DNA of 64,000 bases from Neostapfia colusana (lineage: Eukaryota > Streptophyta > Magnoliopsida > Poales > Poaceae), in the NCBI GenBank assembly GCA_030760725.1, contig JASWHV010000005.1:87798622-87862621 (forward strand). Reading direction: 5' to 3'. This document shows positions 46,786 to 58,458 of the stretch, piece by piece. The notes under the pieces were generated by a model. The model worked only from the letters and a program-made list of their open reading frames with translations, made no database searches and had not been told where the DNA came from. Every line of letters begins with the position of its first letter. The stretch's first letter is position 1. The translations under genes and the position numbers were made by a program.

Positions 46786-49700
46786 TGTGAGGACCCAGCC
46801 GTCCCGATCACTCATGGGGACGGGACACCTCACCCGGAAATCGCATTGGGTGGTGCCGTGCGATGCGGCACCCAACAGCACACATAATAAAGCATCATAT
46901 TACATAAAACAAGCGGAAGCTTACAAAGTGTTGATTCTACAAATACTTCTCAAAATAAAATACAGCGGAAGACTATTACAACTTACGTCTCATACCTATG
47001 CTAAGCAACAGAGAAGGTGTCCAGCCCGCGGACCCTTCTCGCTAGCAACACTGTCATAATAGCAGCGGCAGGGGTTGCCATGAGTTCACCACTCGGGGAG
47101 TTCCGAGTCTCATCGGGCACCCGTACATCTCAGCGTACAGTTATTACCTGCAAAACAACTTATGCAGTATCTGTGAGCACGAAGCTCAGCAAGACTAACC
47201 CGTCACCCTAGCCATGAAACTCTACATGATGAAAATAGAGGGCTGATTATAGAAGTTTGCACAAACGATGAACTTGAGCTAAAGGAGAGTCCTTACTTCC
47301 AGTTTTAGGAAACTTTTATAGCCCTCGCGCAACTCACATCGAGACTCCACAATCAAACAAGAAACGCTTTATCTCGATGTCACTTGCCCGAGGTGAAAGT
47401 AACTTTAATGAGCTATTCTAGACTCATACAGACCTTGCGCCACTAACGTCGAGACTCCACAATGAAACAAGAAACGCTTTGCCTCGACACTACTAGCCCA
47501 AGGTGGAAATTAAATTTAGTGAAGTTTTGATCCTTTCCTCATCTCCAATATGAGGATTACTCACGAAGCATTATTAACTTTTCCCAATTTATTACTGCAT
47601 CACGACGCAGAGAACAAGTATGCTCAGTCCATTCCGCGAGCGACGTTGATTGCAATCAAAAACACCCGGCTGACACGACACGTACGCCCGCACTCGACGT
47701 TGCACACAACAACCGTCACTGACGTCGTACGTGGCCACCTTTCACACGACACCCAAAAGTCGAACCTGTCCCACCGACTGGGAATAAGTCTCTCTACGGC
47801 AAACCCTCATAGAGCCGACTTCTCTATCCTTTCAGCATCGGCATCAGACGGTGAGGTATGCCTCGACACCCAGGTTAACATGTTACATCGGTTTCCTGGG
47901 TCCCATATAGCCAGTATGCATCCGGTACACAACTCAAACTTGCCCAACGGGCCGCACAAGAGAACGGGCCTTAATCGACTCAGACATAGACTAGGCTCAC
48001 AGGACCACGTCCTTGACCTTCCATCCACTGCCCGGTCTCCATTCCCAACTATGAGGATCAATTCCCAACTCTTCCGATTGATCCCCCTAAATCCCTGTTC
48101 ATGAGTAGGAATCTGCCCACTCGAGTTTTGCTTATTTTAATCCAATTTTGTTGGGATCAGCAGTTAATAATTAATTGATAACATATCCTACAATAAACTC
48201 CAGGGTTTTCTGGGTCATGCTTTTGGAGTGTCATACCACCTAGACTTAATGCAATAAATAAAATGCTAGACGTATAAAGTGAATACAAATAAAACTTGTA
48301 AGTTTGATGCAAACCGGGACTTGCCTTTGTTTTGCAGGTGACTTATATATATATGCAATTAATGAAGACCACTTCACTTGATCTCTTGCCTTCCTCCCTT
48401 GATCTCTACTCCAATGACTTCAAGTCCTTCACGTAGATGCTACACGTAATGCATATGCACAATTGTTTAATTGTATAGACTTTGCTACAAGTCCTAATAA
48501 CAAGTTTTCAAAAACTGGAACTCTGTTTAGGAATTTAAAATGACACTGGTGCTAGTGGTTTAGGTTTGGGTCTAAACACATGATTAAGTGTTAAGTGGTT
48601 TCCCCCCTTCTATATTGATCACCTAAAGAAGTTAAACATCACAGGGGTGATCCAGGGCTCCAATGGAGCTGAAAATTTTCATGTGAGTTCCTTGTCACAA
48701 GAAAACCCTCTGGACCAAAAATTAGCACTTTGCATTGAGTGGTTTGTTCAGAATAATTTTCTAAGCAATTAAGCAAAGAAGAATTAATTCTGAGATCACA
48801 CCCATGTTCATGCCAAACTTAGTGAACTAAAATTTCAATTATAGTTCATAGGACTTGCATGAATTTTCCAAAGATTTTTGGAGCTAAGAATCTCCCAGTA
48901 ATGAATTTCTAAGTTCTGGAAATTTCCTGAAATGTTTCTGTACTTAATTTGGATACAGCACTTTAAATTGTGAATTGCCCTGATCAAATCAACTCCAATT
49001 AAGCTGAAACTTTTACAGGTGTTCACTAATACCCCAAAGACTATTCTGGCAAAATTTTAGGATTTTTTGGATTAACCAAACTCCCTCTAAAATTCTTTTG
49101 CTGAAAAGCTTTAATGATTTTTCCAGAATTAAATAAAGGGTTTCATACAAATTGGGTTTCATATTTGGATAGTACTCTATCAGAGGAATCCAATAAAATT
49201 TGTTTCACAATTTTTTTGGATTCTCCTATCCAAAGTTGTGGCTGTTTAAACTTTGAACTGAAGTCTGAAATTCCCCAAAATGTTCAAATGCTGTCAGTGG
49301 GTCCAGGGGACAGGTGTCATTCGCCGAGGCAAGCCACACGGGGCTACTGGTTATTTCCCACGCGGCCACACCAGATCCCCGCGCCACAGCCGATCAGAAA
49401 TTTGAAAAACCGTCGCTGACAGGCGGGGCCCGCCGGGTCGTCTCCTACCTCCGGCCCCCGCGCCCGCGCGCCGCCGGGCTCGCCGGAGTTCGACGGATTC
49501 CGGTCTCCCGGCCATGCCCCGAGCCCTCCCTCGCCGGTAGGGCCTAATTTCACGTGCTGAGCAAGATGGGACCCTCTTCCCCGGCCGGCGATGGATCTAA
49601 CCTAGCTGGCCACGGCGCGGCGGCTCTGGACCCGTTCGGCAACGTCGCCCGGTCATCCTAGCCTGCCCAGACCTCGGTGGAACGGCGCTACAGCACCAGT

Positions 49701-51104
49701 GGACCATGGAGATGCTCGACCTAGCCTCAAAACTGCTCAGGACCGGTGGCTAATGGTGTCTCACCGTGCACCCGAAACCTCCTCCGCGTTTGAGGTCGGA
49801 AATTCTGGAATTCATGCGGTCTACGTGCGTCTTTCCAACTAGGGTTGTGAAGGACTACTGATCGCCGGCTAGTGGCCGACCTGTGTGCAAGATTTGACAA
49901 GCTACAGAGGATTGGAGAGCGAGAATTTTGGCGGCGATTACCGGATGCTCTGTTGGAGGTCGCCGGGACAAAATCTCCAAATTGGCCACCGATCCTCCAC
50001 GGTTTGCTCCAGGCTTTGGAGGAGAGCAGCAGCACGATGCCGCGCTCCCGTGGCCGGGCTTGCTCGGACGCGACAACCCTTGTGGAAGGCTGCCCACGTG
50101 GGCCCGATCGTCGGCTGGCTGTGGTTCGCCGCGGGTGAGGTGTTTAACGCTCGAAACCCACCACGGATGGCTAGCTCTCGCGCTCAGAAGGTGCGGAACG
50201 ATGGCACAGCGTCGTTGTGCAGCTCGGGGAGGTGCTGTGGCGCGGTTTAGCCGGCTCCCGATGGCTTTCCAGGGGAGCGGCGAGCTCGGTTTTGTTTTCG
50301 GGAGAACGCGCGTGTGAGGAGAAGGAACACCCGTGGTCACCTTGTCTACGCAGGAAGAATCACGTGGAGAGGCGCCGCCGACTCCCGTGCTGCCAGCGGC
50401 CCGGGTGAAAAGCAGGAGGTGGAGCCTTGGGCGATGAAACCGCTGCACGGTGTCGCCCCGGGGTTACACTGCGGTGGAGTGAGGCACAGAGAGAAAACTT
50501 AAGTGTTAAGTCTATTCATCCCCATGACAGGTGGGCCCCACTCAATTTCCCTGCAAAAAGATCTCCATGGTTTGACACATATTCAACTCCAATTTATTTG
50601 AAAGTTGGAAACTGAGCTCATCTGAATAGTTTGGGCAAATTCCATCGAAATTCAAATGTCTATTTGAATTCCTTGCACATTTAACTCTATTTGGAAAATT
50701 GGGCAGCAAACTTTTTCAAAAATTAATGAAACTTTGCCTACCCACTAATTTTGACCTAAGGAATCCAAATATGCAATTTGATTCTTGTGTTAGCTGCTGC
50801 AAACATGAGTTTGAGCACAACAGTTTTGAAGTTCTCATTGTGTCCTTCCCTCACTTGAAGTTTGAATTTACATTTAGTTCATCTCTGATTTTTAAACCCT
50901 TCCATTGCACTTGAGCTCCTCATTTCTGTGGTTTTAATCTACATGAGGTCCATCCATGCAGTAACCCTGAGTTTGTTTAGAAGAATCTCACCTATGTTAT
51001 CATATGTGGTAAAAAGTTTCAACTAAGCCCCTTTTTCATACACATGACTCCAACATTTGTGCAACCTCATGTTTCTTTGTATTCACATTTTTGGGACCTT
51101 TATA
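46786..51104 (-). repeat. Element E 5' LTR
   Basis: This copy of the 3' LTR has the same landmarks: hairpins at 47336-47489, a GC-rich core at about 49290-50500, and GTGGGCCCCAC at 50531-50541. Its outer end reads ...gacctttata where the 3' LTR has ...gacctttaca, so the canonical terminal dinucleotide has been lost by one substitution. Confidence 0.95.
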
Positions 51105-51739
51105 AGATGTAGTCTGACGCATATTGCACTAGATGGTTGAAGGCACGGGAGTAGTCATGGGCACTCCTCCCACCCTGCTTCAGCTCCAAGAATTCTTGGA
51201 ACTTCCTCTTCATTATCCCGGGAGGGATATGATAGGCGCGGAACGCCTCCCGGAACTCTCCCCACTCCACGGCATTGCCAGCCGGACGTGAGGCGACATA
51301 ATTCGCCCACGACGCACCAGCGGCACCATGAAGATGCTGCGCCGCGAACAGAGTCTTCTGCCGCTCCGTGCATTGGAGCAGCCCGAACTTGGACTCAATT
51401 GTCCGCAGCCTGTTGTCGGCCTCCAGTGGTTCTGCGGCTTCTGTGAACACCGGAGGGTGCGTACTCATGAAGTCCGAGTACGTCACCTCACGGGGCTCAC
51501 GAGGCCCCTTCTCTTGACGCCCCCCCCACTGCCTGGGACGTATTCTGCACGATCGTGCGGAGCAGGTCGGTCTGCTCCTCACGACCACCCACCAGTGCCG
51601 CTATCACATTCGCTAGGGTAAGCGGGGGCGGCAGTGGTGGTTGCTGCTGCGGGGTACTGTCGTAGGCAGGTGGCTGGGAGTCATCACCTCCCTGCTGGCT
51701 AGAGCCACCAATCTCGTGTGTGGTCCGAGTGCGAACCAT
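51105..51739 (-). pseudogene. Element D gag, N-terminal part
   Basis: It starts at ATG 51739 (MVRTRTTHEIGG), matching E's Gag start. The first frame closes at 51497. A second frame, open from 51588 down to the E insertion, carries the capsid-like core (STHPPVF, SKFGLLQCTERQKTLFAAQ, RAYHIPPGIMKRKFQEFL). The shift between them probably lies at the 8-C run 51520-51527. The frame is continuous across the E insertion with 36120 and below. Confidence 0.88.
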
Positions 51740-54700
51740 CTGCAACCATATGACAATAAACATCAGTCCCGCAACATATTGTATGCAGTACAATAAAATA
51801 AGAGTAAAACATAATGACATTAAAACATGCGATGCATCTCGTATGTAGATAATGTAATAACTTTGCACAAGCTACACCATTACCAGACCAAATACAAGCT
51901 ATTTAAATCCAACGTGATGAACTTCCTCTTTGGAATCTCACCACAACTAGGTTTGGTCACTATGAGATGTGACTATCGCTTTGTTATCACGTATGCCACC
52001 CTTTTATATTCAATACGACACAAACATGGTCTCTAGTAAAAGAAACTTGAGTAAAGGGTATACTCAATCTTTCACTAGTTGAAGATAACCACTCATGAGT
52101 AGGTTCTACCCCATTGGAAGTACTTAAACCCCCTAGGGTACAACAAGCTCTCAAATGAGTTCAACTGTCATTCCTCTGTCAGAATGACCAGTTTCTACAT
52201 ATCCAAGATTTTAATCTGGTTCTGGGCATTTTCATGACTCAAGTTGAATACCAAAGTTAAAGTTAACTTCAGTATCGCTCCAACGAGTATTTATTTTCCC
52301 TCAGATCAGATCTGGTTAAAAAGTTATGGTAATTCAAATTAAACAGAATTCCTGGAAGAATTTCAACAGCACCTCCTTTGGAAAGTTGCTGTTTCCAACT
52401 CTGTTTTCCCCTGAATTCCGTGCTGCAAATACATAAACTTTGAATTGCAAAGATGTCACACATCTACTTCCCATTCTAGAGATGTATGATATGAAAATTT
52501 TAGATTTTTCTACTGTATGATATGCTTGAAACACAGAACAGTCCAGAGAGTGTCTTGAATCTGTCCTGGTTCTGGGCAGTTTACATCCCTATGGAATTTA
52601 AGCCCTCTTAAGGTGTTATTCAGATCTGGAAGTCTACAAAAAAGTTGTAGAGTGCTCAAACACCTTTCCAGAACGATCTCCCACACATCCATTGGCTAAA
52701 TGATCTTTGAGTTATGCCCTGTTAAAGTTCAGCAAACTTGCTGCCTAAAACAGAGCACTCTGTTTTTCAATCCTTTGGAACTACACTGATCAACTATCAA
52801 ATTTTTCTACCCAATCAGGATCCAAAATGTTGAAACTTAGTGATTTTAATTCCTTGTTATTGTTATCTTTCATGCACATGCCTATGATATGTCAGTACTA
52901 CGTTCCTAACAAAAGAAAATCCTAACCGGATTATACCGGCATATATGTCTCAATTGTGGCACTAAATGGGCTCTCGTACATGTATACTACACGAGATACA
53001 TACGTGGTTGGTACCTGCAGAAGACCACACAATAATGGTGCACTCAATGGTTATTTCCATTTCAGGCAGGACCATATTTAAAAGTAAATACAAACGCCCG
53101 TATCATTGTCATACGGCAGTCCTTGAGTTAAGTCACGTCTCAAGGTACGTGATCGTGTTTCAACACCACACGACGGGGAACCCGAGTATAAGTTGAATAC
53201 CAAAGTTAAAGTTAACTTCAGTATCGCTACAACGAGTATTTATTTTCCCTCAGATCAGATCTGGTTAAAAAGTTATGGTAATTCAAAGTAAACAGAATTC
53301 CTGGAAGAATTTCAACAGCACCTCCTTTGGAAAGTTGCTGTTTCAACTCTGTTTTCCACTGAATTCCGTGCTGCAAATACAGAAACTTTGAATTGCAAAG
53401 ATGTCACACATCTACTTCCCATTCTAGAGATGTATTATATGAAAATTTTAGATTTTTCAACTGTATGATATGCTTGAAACACAGAACAGTCCAGAAAGTG
53501 TCCTGAATCTGTCCTGGTTCTGGGCAGTTTACATCCCTATGGAATTTAAGCCCTCTTAAGGTGTTATTCAGATCTGGAAGTCTACAAAAAAGTTGTAGAG
53601 TGCTCAAAAACCTTTCCAGAACGATCTCCCACACATCCACTGGCTAAATGATCTGTGAGTTATGCCCTGTTAAAGTTCAGCAAACTTGCTGCCTAAAACA
53701 GAGCACTCTGTTTTTCAATCCTTTGGAACTACACTGATCAACTATCAAATTTTTCTACCCAACCAGGATCCTAAATGTTGAAACTTAGTGATTTTAATTC
53801 CTTGTTATCGTTATCTTTCATACACATGCCTATGATATGTCAGTACTACGTTCCTAACAAAAGAAAATCCTAACCGGATTATACCGGCATATATGTCTCA
53901 ATTGTGGCACTAAACGGGCTCTCGCACATGTATACTACACGAGATACATACGTGGTTGGTACCTGCAGAAGACCACACAATAATCGTGCACTCAATGGTT
54001 ATTTCCATTTCAGGCAGGACCATATTTAAAAGTAAATACAAACGCACGTATCATTGTCATACGGCCGTCCTTGAGTTAAGTCACGTCTCAAGGTACGTGA
54101 TCGTGTTTCAACACCACACGACGGGGAACCCGAGTATAAGTTGAATACCAAAGTTAAAGTTAACTTCAGTATCGCTACAACGAGTATTTATTTTCCCTCA
54201 GATCAGATCTGGTTAAAAAGTTATGGTAATTCAAAGTAAACAGAATTCCTGGAAGAATTTCAACAGCACCTCCTTTGGAAAGTTGCTGTTTCCAACTCTG
54301 TTTTCCCCTGAATTCCGTGCTGCAAATACAGAAACTTTGAATTGCAAAGATGTCACACATCTACTTCCCATTCTAGAGATGTATGATATGAAAATTTTAG
54401 ATTTTTCAACTGTATGATATGCTTGAAACACAGAACAGTCCAGAGAGTGTCTTGAATCTGTCCTGGTTCTGGGCAGTTTACATCCCTATGGAATTTAAGC
54501 CCTCTTAAGGTGTTATTCAGATCTGGAAGTCTACAAAAAAGTTGTAGAGTGCTCAAACACCTTTCCAGAACGATCTCCCACACATCCATTGGCTAAATGA
54601 TCTGTGAGTTATGCCCTGTTAAAGTTCAGCAAACTTGCTGCCTAAAACAGAGCACTCTGTTTTTCAATCCTTTGGAACTACACTGATCAACTATCAAATT

Positions 54701-57700
54701 TTTCTACCCAACCAGGATCCTAAATGTTGAAACTTAGTGATTCTAATTCCTTGTTATCGTTATCTTTCATGCACATGCCTATGATATGTCGGTACTACGT
54801 TCCTCACAAAAGAAAATCCTAACCGGATTATACCGGCATATATGTCTCAATTGTGGCACTAATGGGCTCTCGCACATGTATACTACACGAGATACATACA
54901 TGGTTGGTACCTGCAGAAGACCACACAATAATGGTGCACTCAATGGTTATTTCCATTTCAGGCAGGACCATATTTAAAAGTAAATACAAACGCCCGTATC
55001 ATTGTCATACGGCCGTCCTTGAGTTAAGTCACGTCTCAAGGCACGTGATCGTGTTTCAACACCACACGACGGGGAACCCGAGTATAAGTTGAATACCAAA
55101 GTTAAAGTTAACTTCAGTATCGCTACAACGAGTATTTATTTTCCCTCAGATCAGATCTGGTTAAAAAGTTATGGTAATTCAAAGTAAACAAAATTCCTGG
55201 AAGAATTTCAACAGCACCTCCTTTGGAAAGTTGCTGTTTCAACTCTGTTTTCCCCTGAATTTCGTGCTGCAAATACAGAAACTTTGAATTGCAAAGATGT
55301 CACACATCTACTTCCCATTCTAGAGATGTATGATATGAAAATTTTAGATTTTTCAACTATATGATATGCTTGAAACACAGAACAGTCCAGAAAGTGTCCT
55401 GAATCTGTCCTGGTTCTGGGCAGTTTACATCCCTATGGAATTTAAGCCCTCTTAAGGTGTTATTCAGATCTGGAAGTCTACAAAAAAGTTGTAGAATGCT
55501 CAAAAACCTTTCCAGAACGATCTCCCACACATCCATTGGCTAAATGATCTGTGAGTTATGCCCTGTTAAAGTTCAGCAAACTTGCTGCCTAAAACAGAGC
55601 ACTCTGTTTTTCAATCCTTTGGAACTACACTGATCAACTATCAAATTTTTCTACCCAACCAGGATCCTAAATGTTGAAACTTAGTGATTTTAATTCCTTG
55701 TTATCGTTATCTTTCATGCACATGCCTATGATATGTAAGTACTACGTTCCTAACAAAAGAAAATCCTAACTGGATTATACCGGCATATATGTCTCAATTG
55801 TGGCACTAAACGGGCTCTCGCACATGTATACTACACGAGATACATACGTGGTTGGTACCTGCAGAAGACCACACAATAATGGTGCACTCAATGGTTATTT
55901 CCATTTCAGGCAGGACCATATTTAAAAGTAAATACAAACGCCCGTATCATTGTCATACGGCCGTCCTTGAGTTAAGTCACGTCTCAAGGTTCGTGATCGT
56001 GTTTCAACACCACACGACGGGGAACCCGAGTATAAGTTGAATACCAAAGTTAAAGTTAACTTCAGTATCGCTACAATGAGTATTTATTTTCCCTCAGATC
56101 AGATCTGGTTAAAAAGTTATGGTAATTCAAAGTAAACAGAATTCCTGGAAGAATTTCAACAGCACCTCCTTTGGAAAGTTGCTGTTTCCAACTCTGTTTT
56201 CCCCTGAATTCCGTGCTGCAAATACATAAACTTTGAATTGCAAAGATGTCACACATCTACTTCCCATTCTAGAGATGTATGATATGAAAATTTTAGATTT
56301 TTCTACTGTATGATATGCTTGAAACACAGAACAGTCCAGAGAGTGTCTTGAATCTGTCCTGGTTCTGGGCAGTTTACATCCCTATGGAATTTAAGCCCTC
56401 TTAAGGTGTTATTCAGATCTGGAAGTCTACAAAAAAGTTGTAGAGTGCTCAAACACCTTTCCAGAACGATCTCCCACACATCCATTGGCTAAATGATCTG
56501 TGAGTTATGCCCTGTTAAAGTTCAGCAAACTTGCTGCCTAAAACAGAGCACTCTGTTTTTCAATCCTTTGGAACTACAGTGATCAACTATCAAATTTTTC
56601 TACCCAATCAGGATCCTAAATGTTGAAACATAGTGATTTTAATTCCTTGTTATCATTATCTTTCATGCACATGCCTATGATATGTCAGTACTACGTTCCT
56701 AACAAAAGAAAATCCTAACCGGATTATACCGGCATATATGTCTCAATTGTGGCACTAAACGGGCTCTCGCACATGTATACTACACGAGATACATACGTGG
56801 TTGGTACCTGCAGAAGACCACACAATAATGGTGCACTCAATGGTTATTTCCATTTCAGGCAGGACCATATTTAAAAGTAAATACAAACGCCCGTATCATT
56901 GTCATACGGCCGTCCTTGAGTTATGTCACGTCTCAAGGTACGTGATCGTGTTTCAACACCACACGACGGGGAACCCGAGTATAAGTTGAATACCAAAGTT
57001 AAAGTTAACTTCAGTATCGCTACAACGAGTATTTATTTTCCCTCAGATCAGATCTGGTTAAAAAGTTATGGTAATTCAAAGTAAACATAATTCCTGGAAG
57101 AATTTCAACAGCACCTCCTTTGGAAAGTTGCTGTTTCCAACTCTGTTTTCCCCTGAATTCCGTGCTGCAAATACAGAAACTTTGAATTGCAAAGATGTCA
57201 CACATCTACTTCCCATTCTAGAGATGTATGATATGAAAATTTTAGATTTTTCAACTGAATGATATGCTTGAAACACAGAACAGTCCAAAGAGTGTCTTGA
57301 ATCTGTCCTGGTTCTGGGCAGTTTACATCCCTATGGAATTTAAGCCCTCTTAAGGTGTTATTCAGATCTGGAAGTCTACAAAAAAGTTGTAGAGTGCTCA
57401 AACACCTTTCCAGAACGATCTCCCACACATCCATTGGCTAAATGATCTGTGAGTTATGCCTTGTTAAAGTTCAGCAAACTTGCTGCCTAAAACAGAGCAC
57501 TCTGTTTTTCAATCCTTTGGAACTACACTGATCAACTATCAAATTTTTCTACCCAACCAGGATCCTAAATGTTGAAACTTAGTGATTTTAATTCCTTGTT
57601 ATCGTTATCTTTCATGCACATGCCTATGATATGTCGGTACTACGTTCCTCACAAAAGAAAATCCTAACCGGATTATACCGGCATATATGTCTCAATTGTG

Positions 57701-58443
57701 GCACTAATGGGCTCTCGCACATGTATACTACACGAGATACATACATGGTTGGTACCTGCAGAAGACCACACAATAATGGTGCACTCAATGGTTATTTCCA
57801 TTTCAGGCAGGACCATATTTAAAAGTAAATACAAACGCCCGTATCATTGTCATACGGCCGTCCTTGAGTTAAGTCACGTCTCAAGGTACGTCATCGTGTT
57901 TCAACACCACACGACGGGGAAACCGAGTATATCATGAACGGGTCGTCACGGTTGGGAATGTTATCAACCCAACGGATACCACCTACTGCCCTGCAGGGCA
58001 CGCCAATGGCAAGCGCTGTGTATGTCCCCCTGGGCTATTTCCAGACGAACACACTTTCTCGTTACTGACCACGCGATGGGGTCTCCACTTACTTTCCTAA
58101 TGCATGCTAGGGATCAGCGTTTCATATGAACTCAGGAACATGAAGAGTCCAAGAGTTTCATATTGACGTCTCACACCAAGCTGTGAGATCAATCCCTAAA
58201 CCACGTTCCTCATCAGGAGAACTAACCGAAATTGAACCGCTTTCGGTGGCGTGCCTTACCATTCTTACCTGAGTGTTGGTGTGTCATTACATAATTAAAA
58301 TTCAGAATTATAACACATATGTTAGTCTTGCCACTTTAAGTAACTTGCTAATATAGTCCTTACTTGGGCAACTACCGAATCCTCACCGTAAACCTAAGTT
58401 TTCCCGTAATACATTCCTTAATTATTGTGCTATCCCCAATGCA
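51740..58443 (-). other. Element D untranslated leader, expanded to 6.7 kb
   Basis: The PBS-to-gag leader is nearly four times as long as E's (1.75 kb). 51740-52241 is unique leader, 52242-57931 is a six-copy array, and 57932-58443 is the conserved PBS-side segment ('atcatgaacgggtcgtcacgg' onward), matching E 46256-46770. No gene is supported. Confidence 0.85.
52242..57931 (-). repeat. Six tandem copies of a 948/949-bp unit in D's leader
   Basis: Units begin at 52242, 53191, 54139, 55087, 56035 and 56984, each opening 'agttgaataccaaagttaaa', with periods of 949, 948, 948, 948 and 949 bp. The copies differ only at scattered bases. Diagnostic variants link copies 3 and 6 (tcggtactacgttcctcac), 2 and 4 (gtcctgaatctg, ctcaaaaacc), and 1 and 5 (acataaac, ttctactgtatg). 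Each unit contains the 108-bp conserved block, for example 53083-53190. The antisense 62-79 residue open frames repeated in the units are not considered genes. Confidence 0.95.
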
Positions 58444-58455
58444 GCTCTGATACCA
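58444..58455 (-). other. Primer-binding site of element D
   Basis: gctctgatacca is the complement of TGGTATCAGAGC, three bases from the 5' LTR at 58459. Confidence 0.94.
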
Positions 58456-58458
58456 GCC

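Larger units (their letters stand above)
36121..51104 (-). mobile_element. Element E, complete minus-strand Ty3/gypsy, 15 kb
   Basis: The 3' LTR is 36121-40434 (4314 bp), internal 40435-46785, and 5' LTR 46786-51104 (4319 bp), with TSD agatg. It has a PBS, a polypurine tract and one gag-pol frame with two stops. The LTRs differ by a few bases per hundred by eye, for example five differences in the first 60, and in a (TA)n run near 37680 and 48345. That makes E younger than D. It is Tekay/Del-like by its long LTRs and chromodomain-like pol end. Confidence 0.95.

Noticed and set aside
52242..57931. Array considered as a free-standing genomic satellite or a CRISPR-like array
   Set aside because: It is flanked on both sides by D leader sequence. 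The units are 948 bp without spacers and the host is a plant.
52966..57937. Repeated 62-79 residue open frame containing YHCHTAVLELSH, also present in E's leader at 46055-46261
   Set aside because: It lies antisense to the element inside a tandem repeat. Conservation is at the nucleotide level in a short block and the N-terminal part differs between D and E. A non-coding signal is more likely than a gene.
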